A stretch of 64,000 nucleotides of DNA from Bacteroidia bacterium. Its GTDB lineage: Bacteria; Bacteroidota; Bacteroidia; J057. Made by a program: the position numbers and the translations under genes. Shown here piece after piece: positions 27,998 through 37,458 of the stretch. Under the pieces are notes generated by a model, which was not told the DNA's origin, searched no databases, and saw only the letters and a list, made by a program, of their open reading frames with translations. The stretch's first letter is position 1, and every line of letters begins with the position of its first letter. Location: the NCBI GenBank assembly GCA_033391075.1, contig JAWPMV010000001.1:3844001-3908000 (forward strand), given 5' to 3'.

Positions 27998-30900
27998 ATG
28001 TCTAACAAACTATTACACGCTACAAGCCTGCTATTAGGCTTTTTCCTGTTGGTATTCCCAACAGAGTCAATGCAAGCGCAAGAACTCGACATGGACCTGT
28101 TCAAGTCCATGAAAGCCCGCAGCATAGGACCCGCGGGTATGAGTGGCAGAATTACTGCTATCGAAGCTGTAAGCAGCAATCCCGAAATTATTTATGCTGG
28201 ATCCGCCTCCGGAGGCTTATGGAAATCTGAGAGCGGAGGAATTGATTGGGAACCCATCTTTGATGAGGAAAGGGTCGCTTCCATCGGATCGATCTCTATT
28301 TTCCAGAAAAATCCTTCCATTGTTTGGGTAGGAACCGGTGAAGGAAATCCCAGAAACAGCCAGACGAGTGGAGCCGGCATCTATCGCAGTTTAGATGGTG
28401 GAAAGAGCTGGGACCTCATGGGCCTGGAAAACACACGCAACATTCATCGTGTCATCGTCCATCCGGAAAATCCCGAGATTGTATACGCAGGGGTTCAGGG
28501 TTCCGCCTGGGGAGATCATCCAGAAAGAGGAGTTTATAAAACTACTGACGGTGGAGAAAACTGGGAGAAAATTCTCTATACCAATGAGCAGACTGGAGTT
28601 GGAGACATGGTTATGGATCCTTCCAATCCCAATAAACTTATCGTAGCTATGTGGCAGTTTTACCGCAAACCCTGGACACTTAAATCAGGGGGAGAGGGAT
28701 CAGCCATGTATATTACCCATGATGGAGGAAAAAACTGGACGAAAAAAACCGCAGAAGATGGTTTGCCCAAAGGAGAATTAGGAAGAATGGGTTTGGCAAT
28801 TGCAGCAAGTGATCCCAATCGGGTTTATGCCCTGATCGAATCCAAAAAGAATGCTTTCTATCGCTCGGATGATGGAGGAGTAAGCTGGAGAATGACCAGC
28901 AGCAAAGATGAAATTGGTAACCGCCCTTTCTACTACTACGACATTTTCGTAGACCCACAAAATGAAAACCGCATTTACAGCATTCACTCTCGGGTAACCA
29001 TCAGTGAAGATGGCGGGAAAAACTTTTCATACCTCTTTGACTACAGTGCTGTTCATCCCGACTTTCATGCATTCTATGCCCATCCGGAAAATAGCGATCT
29101 GGTCATGCTGGGTAATGATGGGGGAATGGCAATTTCAAGAAATAGAGGAAAGACCTGGAGGTTTATCGAAAATCTACCTTTAGCCCAATACTACCACATC
29201 AATATCGACAATGAATATCCCTACAATGTCTATGGGGGAATGCAGGATAATGGTAGCTGGAGAGGTCCCGCCTATACCTGGAGATCTGGAGGTATCAGAA
29301 ATGGATATTTTGAAGAATTATTTTTCGGAGATGGCTTTGATGTAGTTCCGGATCCCGAACATGCAGATCGTTATGGTTATGCTATGTCACAGGGAGGAAA
29401 TGTAGGACGTTATGACCTTAAAACAGGAAACACCAGTTTCATCAAGCCTTTGCATCCGGATGGTGAATTTCTTCGCTTCAACTGGAATGCCGGTATTGCT
29501 CAGGACCCACATGATCCTGCAACTATCTACTATGGTAGCCAGTATGTCCACAAAAGCACGGATAGAGGAGCAAACTGGGAGATTATTTCGCCCGACCTCA
29601 CCACCAACGATCCCGAAAAACAAAAGCAATTGCAAAGTGGTGGACTAACCTATGATGTTACGCAGGCAGAGAACCATACCACTATTCTGGCTATTGCTCC
29701 AAGTCCTTTGGAAAAAGAAGTGATTTGGGTAGGAACAGATGATGGAAACCTACAGCTCACACAGGATGGAGGAAAAAGCTGGAACAATCTCAATGAAAAG
29801 CTGGAAGGCGTTCCCATGGGTAGCTGGATTCCCCAAATCCATCCTTCTACCTACAATGAAGGAGAAGCTTTCGTAGTCGTAAATAATTACCGTAGAAATG
29901 ATTGGACTCCCTTTCTCTACAAACTGACGAATTATGGTAAAAAAGTAGAACGTATAGTAGGAGAAAATGATGTATGGGGATACTGCCTCAGTTTCGTTCA
30001 AGACCCTATTGAACCTAATCTCATGTTCCTCGGAACTGAGTTTGGGCTATATGTAAGTGTAGATGCCGGAAAAAAGTGGACCAAATGGACACATGGATTT
30101 CCAACTGTATCTACGATGGATATGAAGATTCACCCACGCGAGCATGACCTGGTGATCGGTACTTTTGGTCGTTCTGCCTTTGTCCTGGATGATATTCGTC
30201 CATTGAGAGAAATCGCAACAGAAGGGAAAAAACTCATGGAGAAAGAACTGCATGCTTTTGCACCTCCTACTGCTGTTAAAGCCAATTACCGCCAGGCTAC
30301 AGGTACTCGTTTTGCGGCTGATGCCATTTATGCTGGTGAAAACAGACGAAGGGGAGCGATGATGAGCTTCTACCTTAATCCCAAAAAAGTTGAAAAGAAA
30401 AAGAAAGAAGCAGAGGAAGGAGAGAAAGAAATGGTAGCGACTAGAGGAGGCCGCAGAGGTCCCGCTAAGGACAGTGTAAAAGTCAAAATTTATGATGCCT
30501 CCGGAGCCTTGATCCGTACCCTTAGGGTCGTTCCTGATACCGGCGTAAATCGCATGTACTGGGGCATGGATAAAGAAGGCCCCAAGTTCCCAAGCAGAAG
30601 ACCGGCCAGACCCGGAGGATTTAACTTCAACAGAGGAGGTCAAGCGATTATGCCGGGAACTTATAAAGTCGTAATGAGTTTCAGAGAAAGTATGGACTCT
30701 ACGCAGATAGAAGTCATCATGGATCCCCGTTCAAATCCTGAAGAGAAAGACAATCTCAAAGCGATGATTGCCTTACAGGAAGAAGGAGCGGCCTACATAA
30801 ATACCCTGAATACAGCTGTTGAGAAACTGAAGGATGCACAGGCTAGCCTTAAACAGGTCAATGCCATGATGCCAGCTAAAGATGATCAAAGTGATGGGCA

Positions 30901-31225
30901 TAAAGCAGTAGCCAAAGAAGGAAAAGCTATGTCAAAAAGCATCACGGAAATGATGAATGCCGTATTTGGAGAAGATGGGAAACAAGGTATATATCGCGAT
31001 CCCAATACCATTCTGAATAAGGTAACTACTCCGGGTCGATACCTTCGTTCGACAGCAGCCTCTAAAAATGGCACCCAAAGAACGGCTTTAGACCATGCGA
31101 AAAAAGCAGCTACTGAATTTGAGGAAAAAGTAGAAGCTTTTATGAGCAATGAGTGGAAAGCTTTTACAGAAAAAGTAAAAGATCTTCAGTTAAGTCCTTT
31201 CAAGGATTCAGCTGAGGTAGAATAA
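27998..31225 (+). CDS. Secreted sortilin/Ycf48-type beta-propeller protein 2
   Basis: 1075 aa. The signal peptide ends near ESMQAQ. The propeller region runs to about residue 740 with repeats such as LWKSESGGIDWEP, IYRSLDGGKSWDL, VYKTTDGGENWEK and LTQDGGKSWNNL, and with NRPFYYY and NVYGGMQDNGSW landmarks that align with NRPFYYS and YVYGGFQDNGMY of the paralogue at 23027. The C-terminal part includes a lysine/glutamate-rich stretch near residue 800 (KKVEKKKKEAEEGEKE), a glycine/arginine/proline-rich segment and helical coiled-coil-like sequence. No protease or glycosidase active site was recognised. A long palindromic repeat follows the stop. Confidence 0.88.
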   Translation: MSNKLLHATSLLLGFFLLVFPTESMQAQELDMDLFKSMKARSIGPAGMSGRITAIEAVSSNPEIIYAGSASGGLWKSESGGIDWEPIFDEERVASIGSISIFQKNPSIVWVGTGEGNPRNSQTSGAGIYRSLDGGKSWDLMGLENTRNIHRVIVHPENPEIVYAGVQGSAWGDHPERGVYKTTDGGENWEKILYTNEQTGVGDMVMDPSNPNKLIVAMWQFYRKPWTLKSGGEGSAMYITHDGGKNWTKKTAEDGLPKGELGRMGLAIAASDPNRVYALIESKKNAFYRSDDGGVSWRMTSSKDEIGNRPFYYYDIFVDPQNENRIYSIHSRVTISEDGGKNFSYLFDYSAVHPDFHAFYAHPENSDLVMLGNDGGMAISRNRGKTWRFIENLPLAQYYHINIDNEYPYNVYGGMQDNGSWRGPAYTWRSGGIRNGYFEELFFGDGFDVVPDPEHADRYGYAMSQGGNVGRYDLKTGNTSFIKPLHPDGEFLRFNWNAGIAQDPHDPATIYYGSQYVHKSTDRGANWEIISPDLTTNDPEKQKQLQSGGLTYDVTQAENHTTILAIAPSPLEKEVIWVGTDDGNLQLTQDGGKSWNNLNEKLEGVPMGSWIPQIHPSTYNEGEAFVVVNNYRRNDWTPFLYKLTNYGKKVERIVGENDVWGYCLSFVQDPIEPNLMFLGTEFGLYVSVDAGKKWTKWTHGFPTVSTMDMKIHPREHDLVIGTFGRSAFVLDDIRPLREIATEGKKLMEKELHAFAPPTAVKANYRQATGTRFAADAIYAGENRRRGAMMSFYLNPKKVEKKKKEAEEGEKEMVATRGGRRGPAKDSVKVKIYDASGALIRTLRVVPDTGVNRMYWGMDKEGPKFPSRRPARPGGFNFNRGGQAIMPGTYKVVMSFRESMDSTQIEVIMDPRSNPEEKDNLKAMIALQEEGAAYINTLNTAVEKLKDAQASLKQVNAMMPAKDDQSDGHKAVAKEGKAMSKSITEMMNAVFGEDGKQGIYRDPNTILNKVTTPGRYLRSTAASKNGTQRTALDHAKKAATEFEEKVEAFMSNEWKAFTEKVKDLQLSPFKDSAEVE

Positions 31226-31233
31226 ACCTGGCT

Positions 31234-31351
31234 ATCAGCATCCCTGTCATTGCGAGCCCGAATTTCGGGCGAAGCAATCTCCTTAACGCCTAATGATTAT
31301 TTGTAGCTAAGGGGATTGCTTCGGTTCCCTCGCAATGACAGCTGAAGCTGA
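31234..31351. repeat. Long imperfect palindromic element (REP/MITE-like)
   Basis: The core ends are perfect 13-bp inverted arms, CTGTCATTGCGAG (31244-31256) and CTCGCAATGACAG (31329-31341). Imperfect pairing extends outward (ATCAGC.TC on both sides) and inward (CGAAGCAATC.CCTTA). A smaller palindrome, GCCCGAA-T-TTCGGGC, lies inside the left arm. From memory, TGTCATTGCGAG/GAAGCAATC elements are dispersed in many Bacteroidota genomes. Only one copy is in this window, so dispersal cannot be shown here. Confidence 0.8.
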
Positions 31352-31399
31352 TATTTATCCCTAAAAACGATCACCCGCATAATAATAACCCACACTAGA

Positions 31400-32167
31400 A
31401 TGAAAATCGTCGATCTCTCAAAACCCATACAGTATAATCCGGGTGATCCTTCATTTATGAAGGTAAAGATCAAGCATAAAGCTCACAAAAAAGCAAAATG
31501 GCTTCTGAGAGCTTTTGGCCTTCCCTTCAAACTCTTTCCTAAAGGCTTTAAAGGATGGGCAGACGACAGCATTCAGAAAATGGGCGTTCATTCTACTACC
31601 CATATAGATGCTCCCTGGCATTATGGTCCGGAATGTGAAGGGAAAAAAGCTAAAACGATCGACCAGATCCCCCTCGAATGGTGCTATGGAGATGGGATTG
31701 TGATTGATATGAAAGAGAAGGCCGATTTCGATGCCATTACCATTGAAGACATAAATTCTTTCTTGGAAAAAGAAAGCCTGGTTTTAAAACCCGGGATGAT
31801 TGTACTTATCAAGACTGGACGAGATCAACACATGGGTACCAAACGCTTTTTTACTCATGGTACAGGCATGAGTGCGGCAGCAACCGAATACCTGATTGAT
31901 CAGGGAATAAAAGTCATGGGTATCGATCAATGGGGTTGGGACCTCCCCCTCCCCTATTTGATCAAACAGGCAAAAAAAACCAAAAACCGCGAATTGTTCT
32001 GGGAAGCACATTTGGTAGGGAGAGATAAAGAATATCTACATATGGAGCAATTGACCAATCTGGATGCCCTGCCTTATACCGGCTTTAAAATAGCTGTATT
32101 TCCCTTAAAAATTGTCGGAGCTTCTGCTGCCCCTGCCCGGGTAGTGGCCATCATGGAAGACGTTTAA
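31400..32167 (+). CDS. Cyclase-family protein (kynurenine formamidase-like metal hydrolase)
   Basis: 255 aa. It has the metal-binding motif HSTTHIDAPWH (H64, H68, D70, H74), the hallmark of the cyclase/KynB family (HxGTHxDxPxH), a downstream HGTGMSAAATEYLI helix and the IDQWGWD segment. Members hydrolyse N-formylkynurenine, isatin or similar amides, or act in antibiotic cyclisation; the substrate here cannot be told. No signal peptide, so it is cytoplasmic. The following gene starts 8 bases after the stop, so the two are almost certainly co-transcribed. Confidence 0.85.
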   Translation: MKIVDLSKPIQYNPGDPSFMKVKIKHKAHKKAKWLLRAFGLPFKLFPKGFKGWADDSIQKMGVHSTTHIDAPWHYGPECEGKKAKTIDQIPLEWCYGDGIVIDMKEKADFDAITIEDINSFLEKESLVLKPGMIVLIKTGRDQHMGTKRFFTHGTGMSAAATEYLIDQGIKVMGIDQWGWDLPLPYLIKQAKKTKNRELFWEAHLVGRDKEYLHMEQLTNLDALPYTGFKIAVFPLKIVGASAAPARVVAIMEDV

Positions 32168-32175
32168 TACTGAAT

Positions 32176-33165
32176 ATGAATACCTGGTTTAAACAACTCT
32201 GTGGCTTTGAGGAAAAAGATCCTGAAAACCTAAGAGCAAATATTGAGTTGGAGGGCAATATGATGCGTTCCAAAGCAAATGGAAAAAGCATGATCTGGGG
32301 AAAATTAGAGTGCCCAAGTCTACAAGAACTCAGACAGACTTCCCGCCTCAGTATGTATAAAGAATCTCTCAGCTTGCGGGAAGAAGTAGGTAATGTGCAG
32401 GATTTCCATTTGGACCCTTCACATGCAGCTGCTTTTTTTCAGGCAGCCTCGCAATTCAATTTATTGGAGATGGTTGATCCTCACACTACTCCTGAGGAAG
32501 GCATCGGCATCTACGACTATGATAAAACCCAGGGCCCTGCCTGCGCCATCGCTTGTGGGGCAGGAACCATTTACCGCAATTATTTTGTAGAAGTGGATGG
32601 GCAAATAGGTCAAAAGGAAGACCGACAAATTGATTGTCTGAAAGAATTGGGAGAAGCATTGGGGAATCTTGAGGAAAGGCTCTGGCGAATGCAAAATGGA
32701 TATGCACTGATCCGATCTGAAGATGCTCTGGAAGAAATCGATCATAAGATTCGCAGCTCTACGCTTGGAGAAAGAGAAGAACTGAAATCCCGACTCCGCA
32801 TCGGCTTACAATGGGATACCCAGGTTACGCTCAATGAATCCACTCACTTAGTAAGTCAAGCCTATTGTTCCGCTTTGCCTGTTGCTTACAATCAACTGCC
32901 GAAAAAGCATTGGGAAAGCTTTGCCAGACTGGTTCTGGAAGCTTCCTATGAAGCAACTTTACACGCAGCTCTCATCAATTTTCAAAAAACAGGAAACCCC
33001 AAGGTCTTCCTTACCCTATTAGGAGGAGGAGCATTTGGGAATGATGCGGATTGGGTATTTGATTCTATTCAAACAGTCTTGGCTCAATTTGCTCAAAGTC
33101 CGCTCGAACTTATCATGGTCAGTTATGGGCAAAGCAATCCGCGTATCTCAGAACTGATTTCCTGA
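32176..33165 (+). CDS. Uncharacterised conserved protein, macrodomain-like
   Basis: 329 aa, no signal peptide. I recognise the protein type (landmarks FFQAASQFNLLEMVDP, TQGPACAIACGAGTIYRNYF, SQAYCSALPVAYN, FLTLLGGGAFGND) but know no experimentally defined function. The glycine-rich LLGGGAFGND followed by a helix and ending in VSYG resembles the ADP-ribose-binding loop of macrodomains, so nucleotide or ADP-ribose binding is inferred with low certainty. Tight coupling to the cyclase-family hydrolase suggests a shared pathway. Confidence 0.7.
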   Translation: MNTWFKQLCGFEEKDPENLRANIELEGNMMRSKANGKSMIWGKLECPSLQELRQTSRLSMYKESLSLREEVGNVQDFHLDPSHAAAFFQAASQFNLLEMVDPHTTPEEGIGIYDYDKTQGPACAIACGAGTIYRNYFVEVDGQIGQKEDRQIDCLKELGEALGNLEERLWRMQNGYALIRSEDALEEIDHKIRSSTLGEREELKSRLRIGLQWDTQVTLNESTHLVSQAYCSALPVAYNQLPKKHWESFARLVLEASYEATLHAALINFQKTGNPKVFLTLLGGGAFGNDADWVFDSIQTVLAQFAQSPLELIMVSYGQSNPRISELIS

Positions 33166-33265
33166 TCTTCGTATATAGGAAGTAAAGGCAAAACAAGAAA
33201 TGGAGAATTGAAGCTAGTTTTTCTTTCTCATCTTTTGCTCCTTGTCTTTCATAATCACCCTTCCT

Positions 33266-34036
33266 ATGAATCACTTCGCCTCAGCGGCAATGGCTAAGAG
33301 GTATGCGCAAGGCAGACCGTTCTACCATAGCCTCATCCTGAACCATATCCTCAATCATTTAAGCATTGAAAAGAAAATGGGTCGGGCGCTAGATATCGCC
33401 TGCGGAACCGGCCTATCGACCCGTATCCTTCCGGATTTAGCAGAAGAGGTTTTCGCTACGGATCTTTCAGAAGAAATGTTGGCATTTGCTAAAAAGAGGG
33501 TCGAAGCCAGTTTCTCCCTTTCCCCTGCAGAAAAACAGCCCTTTCCCGCCCATCACTTTGACCTCATTACGGTAAGTTCGGGCGTACATTGGTTTGATAT
33601 AGACTTGTTTTTGAAAGAAATAAAGCGGCTATTAACAAAAGATGGCTATTTGATCCTGTATGACAATTTCTTTTTAGGCCAAATGAAGGAAGAAGAGAGC
33701 TTTAAAGCCTGGACAAAAGAACGATATTTCTCAAGCTTCCCTACCCCGGCAAGAAACCGAAATTATGATTGGTCCAAAGAAAATCTGGCAGCAAGAGGGT
33801 TGAAGCTTGAGGTAGAGGATAATATGAAAAACGAATATCCATTCTCTCATCCTGAACTTTGCACCTATCTCAGCACCTTGAGCAACATAAATGCAGCCGC
33901 TACTAGTGGAAATTACTCCTTTGAGGAGATTGATGACTGGCTAAAAAAGGAGCTTCTCCAATTTTATCTGACCGATGACGAAAAGAAGCACATATTGTAT
34001 AGGGCAAACATAAAATATATCAAAAAAATATTTTAA
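33266..34036 (+). CDS. Class I SAM-dependent methyltransferase
   Basis: 256 aa from the ATG at 33266 (MNHFASAAMAKRYAQGRP); a TTG 24 bases earlier is less likely. Motif I is ALDIACGTGLSTRI (near residue 40), followed by the acidic ATDLSEEML, DLITVSSGVHWF and a KDGYLILYDNFF strand, as in type 11 methyltransferases. It resembles small-molecule methyltransferases annotated as UbiE- or Tam-like; substrate unknown. It stands alone, with 100 bases upstream and 72 downstream. Confidence 0.85.
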   Translation: MNHFASAAMAKRYAQGRPFYHSLILNHILNHLSIEKKMGRALDIACGTGLSTRILPDLAEEVFATDLSEEMLAFAKKRVEASFSLSPAEKQPFPAHHFDLITVSSGVHWFDIDLFLKEIKRLLTKDGYLILYDNFFLGQMKEEESFKAWTKERYFSSFPTPARNRNYDWSKENLAARGLKLEVEDNMKNEYPFSHPELCTYLSTLSNINAAATSGNYSFEEIDDWLKKELLQFYLTDDEKKHILYRANIKYIKKIF

Positions 34037-34038
34037 AC

Positions 34039-34068
34039 TTGCGAATATACCGAGAATACAAACATTTG
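34039..34068 (+). promoter_or_regulatory. Candidate promoter of the esterase gene
   Basis: TTG (34039-34041), a 19-base spacer and AACATTTG (34061-34068) match the Bacteroidota -33/-7 pattern apart from the first base of the -7 box. The ATG lies 40 bases downstream. Confidence 0.4.
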
Positions 34069-34108
34069 ATCAAATACGCATAAACCCCATTTATAACCCA
34101 AACAAAAC

Positions 34109-35236
34109 ATGAAGCAATCGCGCTTTCTGCTCATTACTGCTCTCCTTATTTTTTCTATTTCCTTATCTGCACAAGTCAACAACCATCATGAGGATCAGGT
34201 CTTGTATTCTTCCCATTTAGATGAATATCGTGGCATAAAGATCAGCCTGCCTTCCGATTATGATCAGCATAACAAAAGTTATCCGGTTTTATATGTTTTG
34301 GATGGCGAATGGGTTTTTGATTATGCCATCGGATGTGTAGATTTTTTGTCCAATGATATCCTGGGACAAATCCCCAAAATGATTGTGGTTGGCATCCCCA
34401 ATACGGACCGAAAACGAGACCTATTTGTCAACCTGGAATCCGATGGTTCTTATCATCGTTTTCTCAACTTTATGGAGGATGAATTGATTCCATTTGTTAA
34501 TAAAAAATTCAGAACTAATGGCTTTGATCTCATATATGGATGGTCTTCCGGATCTGGTATCTGCACTCAATTACTGGCTAGTCGTCCCCAGCTTTTTGAT
34601 GGCTATATAGAAAGCGGATCAGGAATTGGCAGAAGGACTGAAGCATTTTTATACCAAGAGCTTGTAAAGCAGAATTATGACAATACCTACCTCTATGTAA
34701 GCACAGAAGGAAAGAGCCCTATCAGAGTGGAAGGTGTAAGGCGATATTCCATGGTACTGGACTCTCTCAAACCCGAGGGGCTACATTACAAATTTGAAGT
34801 ATTGGATAAATTGGCGCATCTGGATGTTCTTTCTCAGGGCCTTTATGCAGGTTTGAAATACATTTTTTCTTCCTTTCAGGTGCCGGAGGAAACCGTGCTG
34901 GAAGGAACAGCTGCTATCCAATCTTATTTCACCCAACTAAATAAAGCCTATGCTTTCGAGCTGGAGATTCCCGTCGGAATCTTCACAGAATCAGCTTCCA
35001 TCCTGGAACAAAATGATCAGCTGGAAGAAGCCATAAAACTTTTGCAACTGGGCATAGCTACTTACCCTGAATCTCCAAATTTGGCAGGAAGCCTGGGAGA
35101 ATTGTACGAACAAAAACAGATGCTTCCAGCGGCAAGAACCTATTATCAAAAGGCCATGGATCTATCCAAAAGAAATCAGATTCTTCTCTTCAAATACCAA
35201 ACGCTCTTTCAACAAATCAAAGATGCAGATGGATAG
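34109..35236 (+). CDS. Secreted esterase-fold hydrolase with C-terminal TPRs
   Basis: 375 aa. The signal peptide ends in ISLSAQ. The alpha/beta-hydrolase domain of the putative esterase (BesA/IroE-like) family covers about residues 25-265: YPVLYVLDGEWVFDY, VVGIPNTDRKRDL, the nucleophile motif GWSSG (Ser 146), and LAHLD containing the likely catalytic histidine. About 300-370 hold two TPR-like helix pairs (EEAIKLLQLGIATYPESP, PAARTYYQKAMDLSK). Likely periplasmic. The substrate could be a siderophore or another ester; no siderophore genes are nearby. Confidence 0.85.
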   Translation: MKQSRFLLITALLIFSISLSAQVNNHHEDQVLYSSHLDEYRGIKISLPSDYDQHNKSYPVLYVLDGEWVFDYAIGCVDFLSNDILGQIPKMIVVGIPNTDRKRDLFVNLESDGSYHRFLNFMEDELIPFVNKKFRTNGFDLIYGWSSGSGICTQLLASRPQLFDGYIESGSGIGRRTEAFLYQELVKQNYDNTYLYVSTEGKSPIRVEGVRRYSMVLDSLKPEGLHYKFEVLDKLAHLDVLSQGLYAGLKYIFSSFQVPEETVLEGTAAIQSYFTQLNKAYAFELEIPVGIFTESASILEQNDQLEEAIKLLQLGIATYPESPNLAGSLGELYEQKQMLPAARTYYQKAMDLSKRNQILLFKYQTLFQQIKDADG

Positions 35237-35254
35237 ATCCAGGGAGTACTATGT

Positions 35255-37336
35255 TTATTTCAGGGAAAGCTGATATGCTAAAAATTCTTTTTTCATCTTA
35301 AATGAAACCACCTGATTTACTTCGACAAATTTACTGAGCGTATTGATGAGAAAATTGAATTGATCTTCATTGAAGGCTTCATAGGCAAAATAGTTTAGAC
35401 TGGATTTCTCGTATTTAGAAAACCAATCCAGCTCTTCTTCTGAAAGATGCTTTCTCAGCTTCTCATATTCCAGGTATTCTCTCACTGCCTTTTTTAAGCG
35501 CAATTCCTCGTATTTTAGCTTTTGGTCTATTTGTCGTGCTTCGTCCAGGTCAAGAACTCCTATAAATATTGGATGTATAATCTCCATGAATTTGGCATAT
35601 AGGCTAATATTTTGACTAGCCCGCCCCAATTGTTCCTGCACATCTTTGTAATTCTGTTGGTAGTTTTCCTTTTCAGCTTTCTTTTGGGCCTGACTCGAAA
35701 AATACTGGTAGGATTCGCGATCAATCCTAGCCGTTTCAGCCGTCTGCTTGTCGATTTCCCCATCTATGATTGCGATAATCTTGTTCACCTCTTTTCGCTT
35801 ATACTTCTGCCCATCATAATCAAAGGATTTTACCTTGATTTCTTTATTCTTTATCTGTACCAGGGTTTGTTTATCCTGGTGAAGATAACCGTTGTCCATG
35901 AGGGCAAGAATGCGGTCTTTGTGGTAAATCTCTTCAAAGCTTTTCAGGGATTCCTTTACCGGGCTTTTATCGAGCCCAATATCCAGGGGGAAATAATTAT
36001 CGTAAAAGCCATGGTAAGCTTCAGGAAAGGAATATTCTTTATGATCTGCTTCCAGTTTTTGCTCAAAATCAGCTTGAGTAAGGTTCTGGACTGAAACTTC
36101 TGGCCCAAACTCTACTCCTGCATACATCAACTCAGTAAATTTCTTTTGTGTCTCCTCCGGGTTCTTAAAAAGTGTCCACACACTATCTTCTACTGCTTTA
36201 GTCGGGATATTATAGGCCTCCAAATGAGAGACCCGATCTTCATAGCTGGGGTGTGAAGCCCATTGGTCTTCCACACTAACTTTAGAATAATCAAGCTTTT
36301 TGAAACTTTGCTCATTAGCCTGAATAAATGAGTCTTTGATTTCAAACTTATTCTCTTCTGCGAAATTCCGTTGAACTAAGGCAAAATTGTCATAGATATT
36401 CTCAGGCTTATATCCCTGGGCCAACCATCCATTGTATTTCTCAATTAAAAAATTGTAGCAAATGCTGGCAATTTGTACCCTTTGCAAAGCCGGACCCATG
36501 TGATTGGAGCCAGTAACTTTAGCAGAGATTGCATCGGCATGAAACTCCATTTGCCGAGACAAACTCATATAGGACTTATTTACAAGGGTGTAAACCTTTT
36601 GCAGGATTTTTTGAATCAGTCCCACCACCGCATAAGTGATCGCACTGGTAATCGCAAAGTAGCCGCCATCTTTTCCCATGCTGTCCAGGTTCCGTTCAAA
36701 GTCATCATTCTCAAACAACATATTGTAAATCACCTGATTCACATTGTAGATATAACTTCCCAGCTTCATACTTTTTTGGGAGAAATGCCCAAATTCATGT
36801 GCAAGGATGGCTTTAAATTCTGTCAGATTAACAGCTGCTACAACTCCAAGGCCTATGTTGAGATTCTTCTTTACCGGAAAAAACATACTCCAGAAGCTGG
36901 AATCATAAAAGACACTGGCATTTACCTGATTGGAAAGGTAAATCCGCTTGGGTTTTGGGGAATCAGTTTCTTCGTTTACCTTCTCTATGAAAGCGAATAA
37001 GTCTGGTTCTTCAGATCTTTTTATCTCCACCATTCCCGAACGGTCGGCTTTCTTTGAAGAAAATATAAATTTGATCAGGAAATACAGAACCATTAAGCCC
37101 GCCAGAACCATCGCCAAACCTAGCATCAGGGTAATGAAGCGAGGCACAGCACTGACCATCATTACCCCCAGATATCCTAATAAAATTGCTAAGCCAATGG
37201 CAGCAGTCATTAAGACTACATAGGTGAACAGGAAAAGGATAATAGAGAGGAAGACCTTGAAGGCCTCTTTTCTGAAGTTGGGATTTACTTCGCCAAGGGT
37301 TTCTGGCACCTGAGCCGGTTTCAGAGGATAATTCAT
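35255..37336 (-). CDS. Membrane-bound M48-family metallopeptidase
   Basis: 693 aa. Two or three TM helices lie in about residues 25-92. The zinc motif HEFGH is at 180-184, with the third ligand in SRQMEFHADAIS. This is the HtpX/Ste24-type protease core, expected to degrade or process membrane proteins. A C-terminal half of about 350 residues is rich in charged helices (DRESYQYFSSQAQKKAEKEN) and has no recognised domain; long forms like this occur in Bacteroidota. It converges with the esterase gene, 18 bases away. Confidence 0.9.
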   Translation of the reverse strand: MNYPLKPAQVPETLGEVNPNFRKEAFKVFLSIILFLFTYVVLMTAAIGLAILLGYLGVMMVSAVPRFITLMLGLAMVLAGLMVLYFLIKFIFSSKKADRSGMVEIKRSEEPDLFAFIEKVNEETDSPKPKRIYLSNQVNASVFYDSSFWSMFFPVKKNLNIGLGVVAAVNLTEFKAILAHEFGHFSQKSMKLGSYIYNVNQVIYNMLFENDDFERNLDSMGKDGGYFAITSAITYAVVGLIQKILQKVYTLVNKSYMSLSRQMEFHADAISAKVTGSNHMGPALQRVQIASICYNFLIEKYNGWLAQGYKPENIYDNFALVQRNFAEENKFEIKDSFIQANEQSFKKLDYSKVSVEDQWASHPSYEDRVSHLEAYNIPTKAVEDSVWTLFKNPEETQKKFTELMYAGVEFGPEVSVQNLTQADFEQKLEADHKEYSFPEAYHGFYDNYFPLDIGLDKSPVKESLKSFEEIYHKDRILALMDNGYLHQDKQTLVQIKNKEIKVKSFDYDGQKYKRKEVNKIIAIIDGEIDKQTAETARIDRESYQYFSSQAQKKAEKENYQQNYKDVQEQLGRASQNISLYAKFMEIIHPIFIGVLDLDEARQIDQKLKYEELRLKKAVREYLEYEKLRKHLSEEELDWFSKYEKSSLNYFAYEAFNEDQFNFLINTLSKFVEVNQVVSFKMKKEFLAYQLSLK

Positions 37337-37458
37337 GATTGTGTTAAATTCTTAGGATTGATTGTGTTTTCTAATGGAAAGCAAATAAACATTTATCCTA
37401 TAAAGAGCAAAATCACAATAAGGCATTGCATTTCATCCCATAACAAGAGAAAACCCAC

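Noticed and set aside
30047-30643. 198-codon minus-strand frame within the second propeller gene
   Set aside because: Antisense shadow; the plus-strand frame has clear protein repeats through this region.
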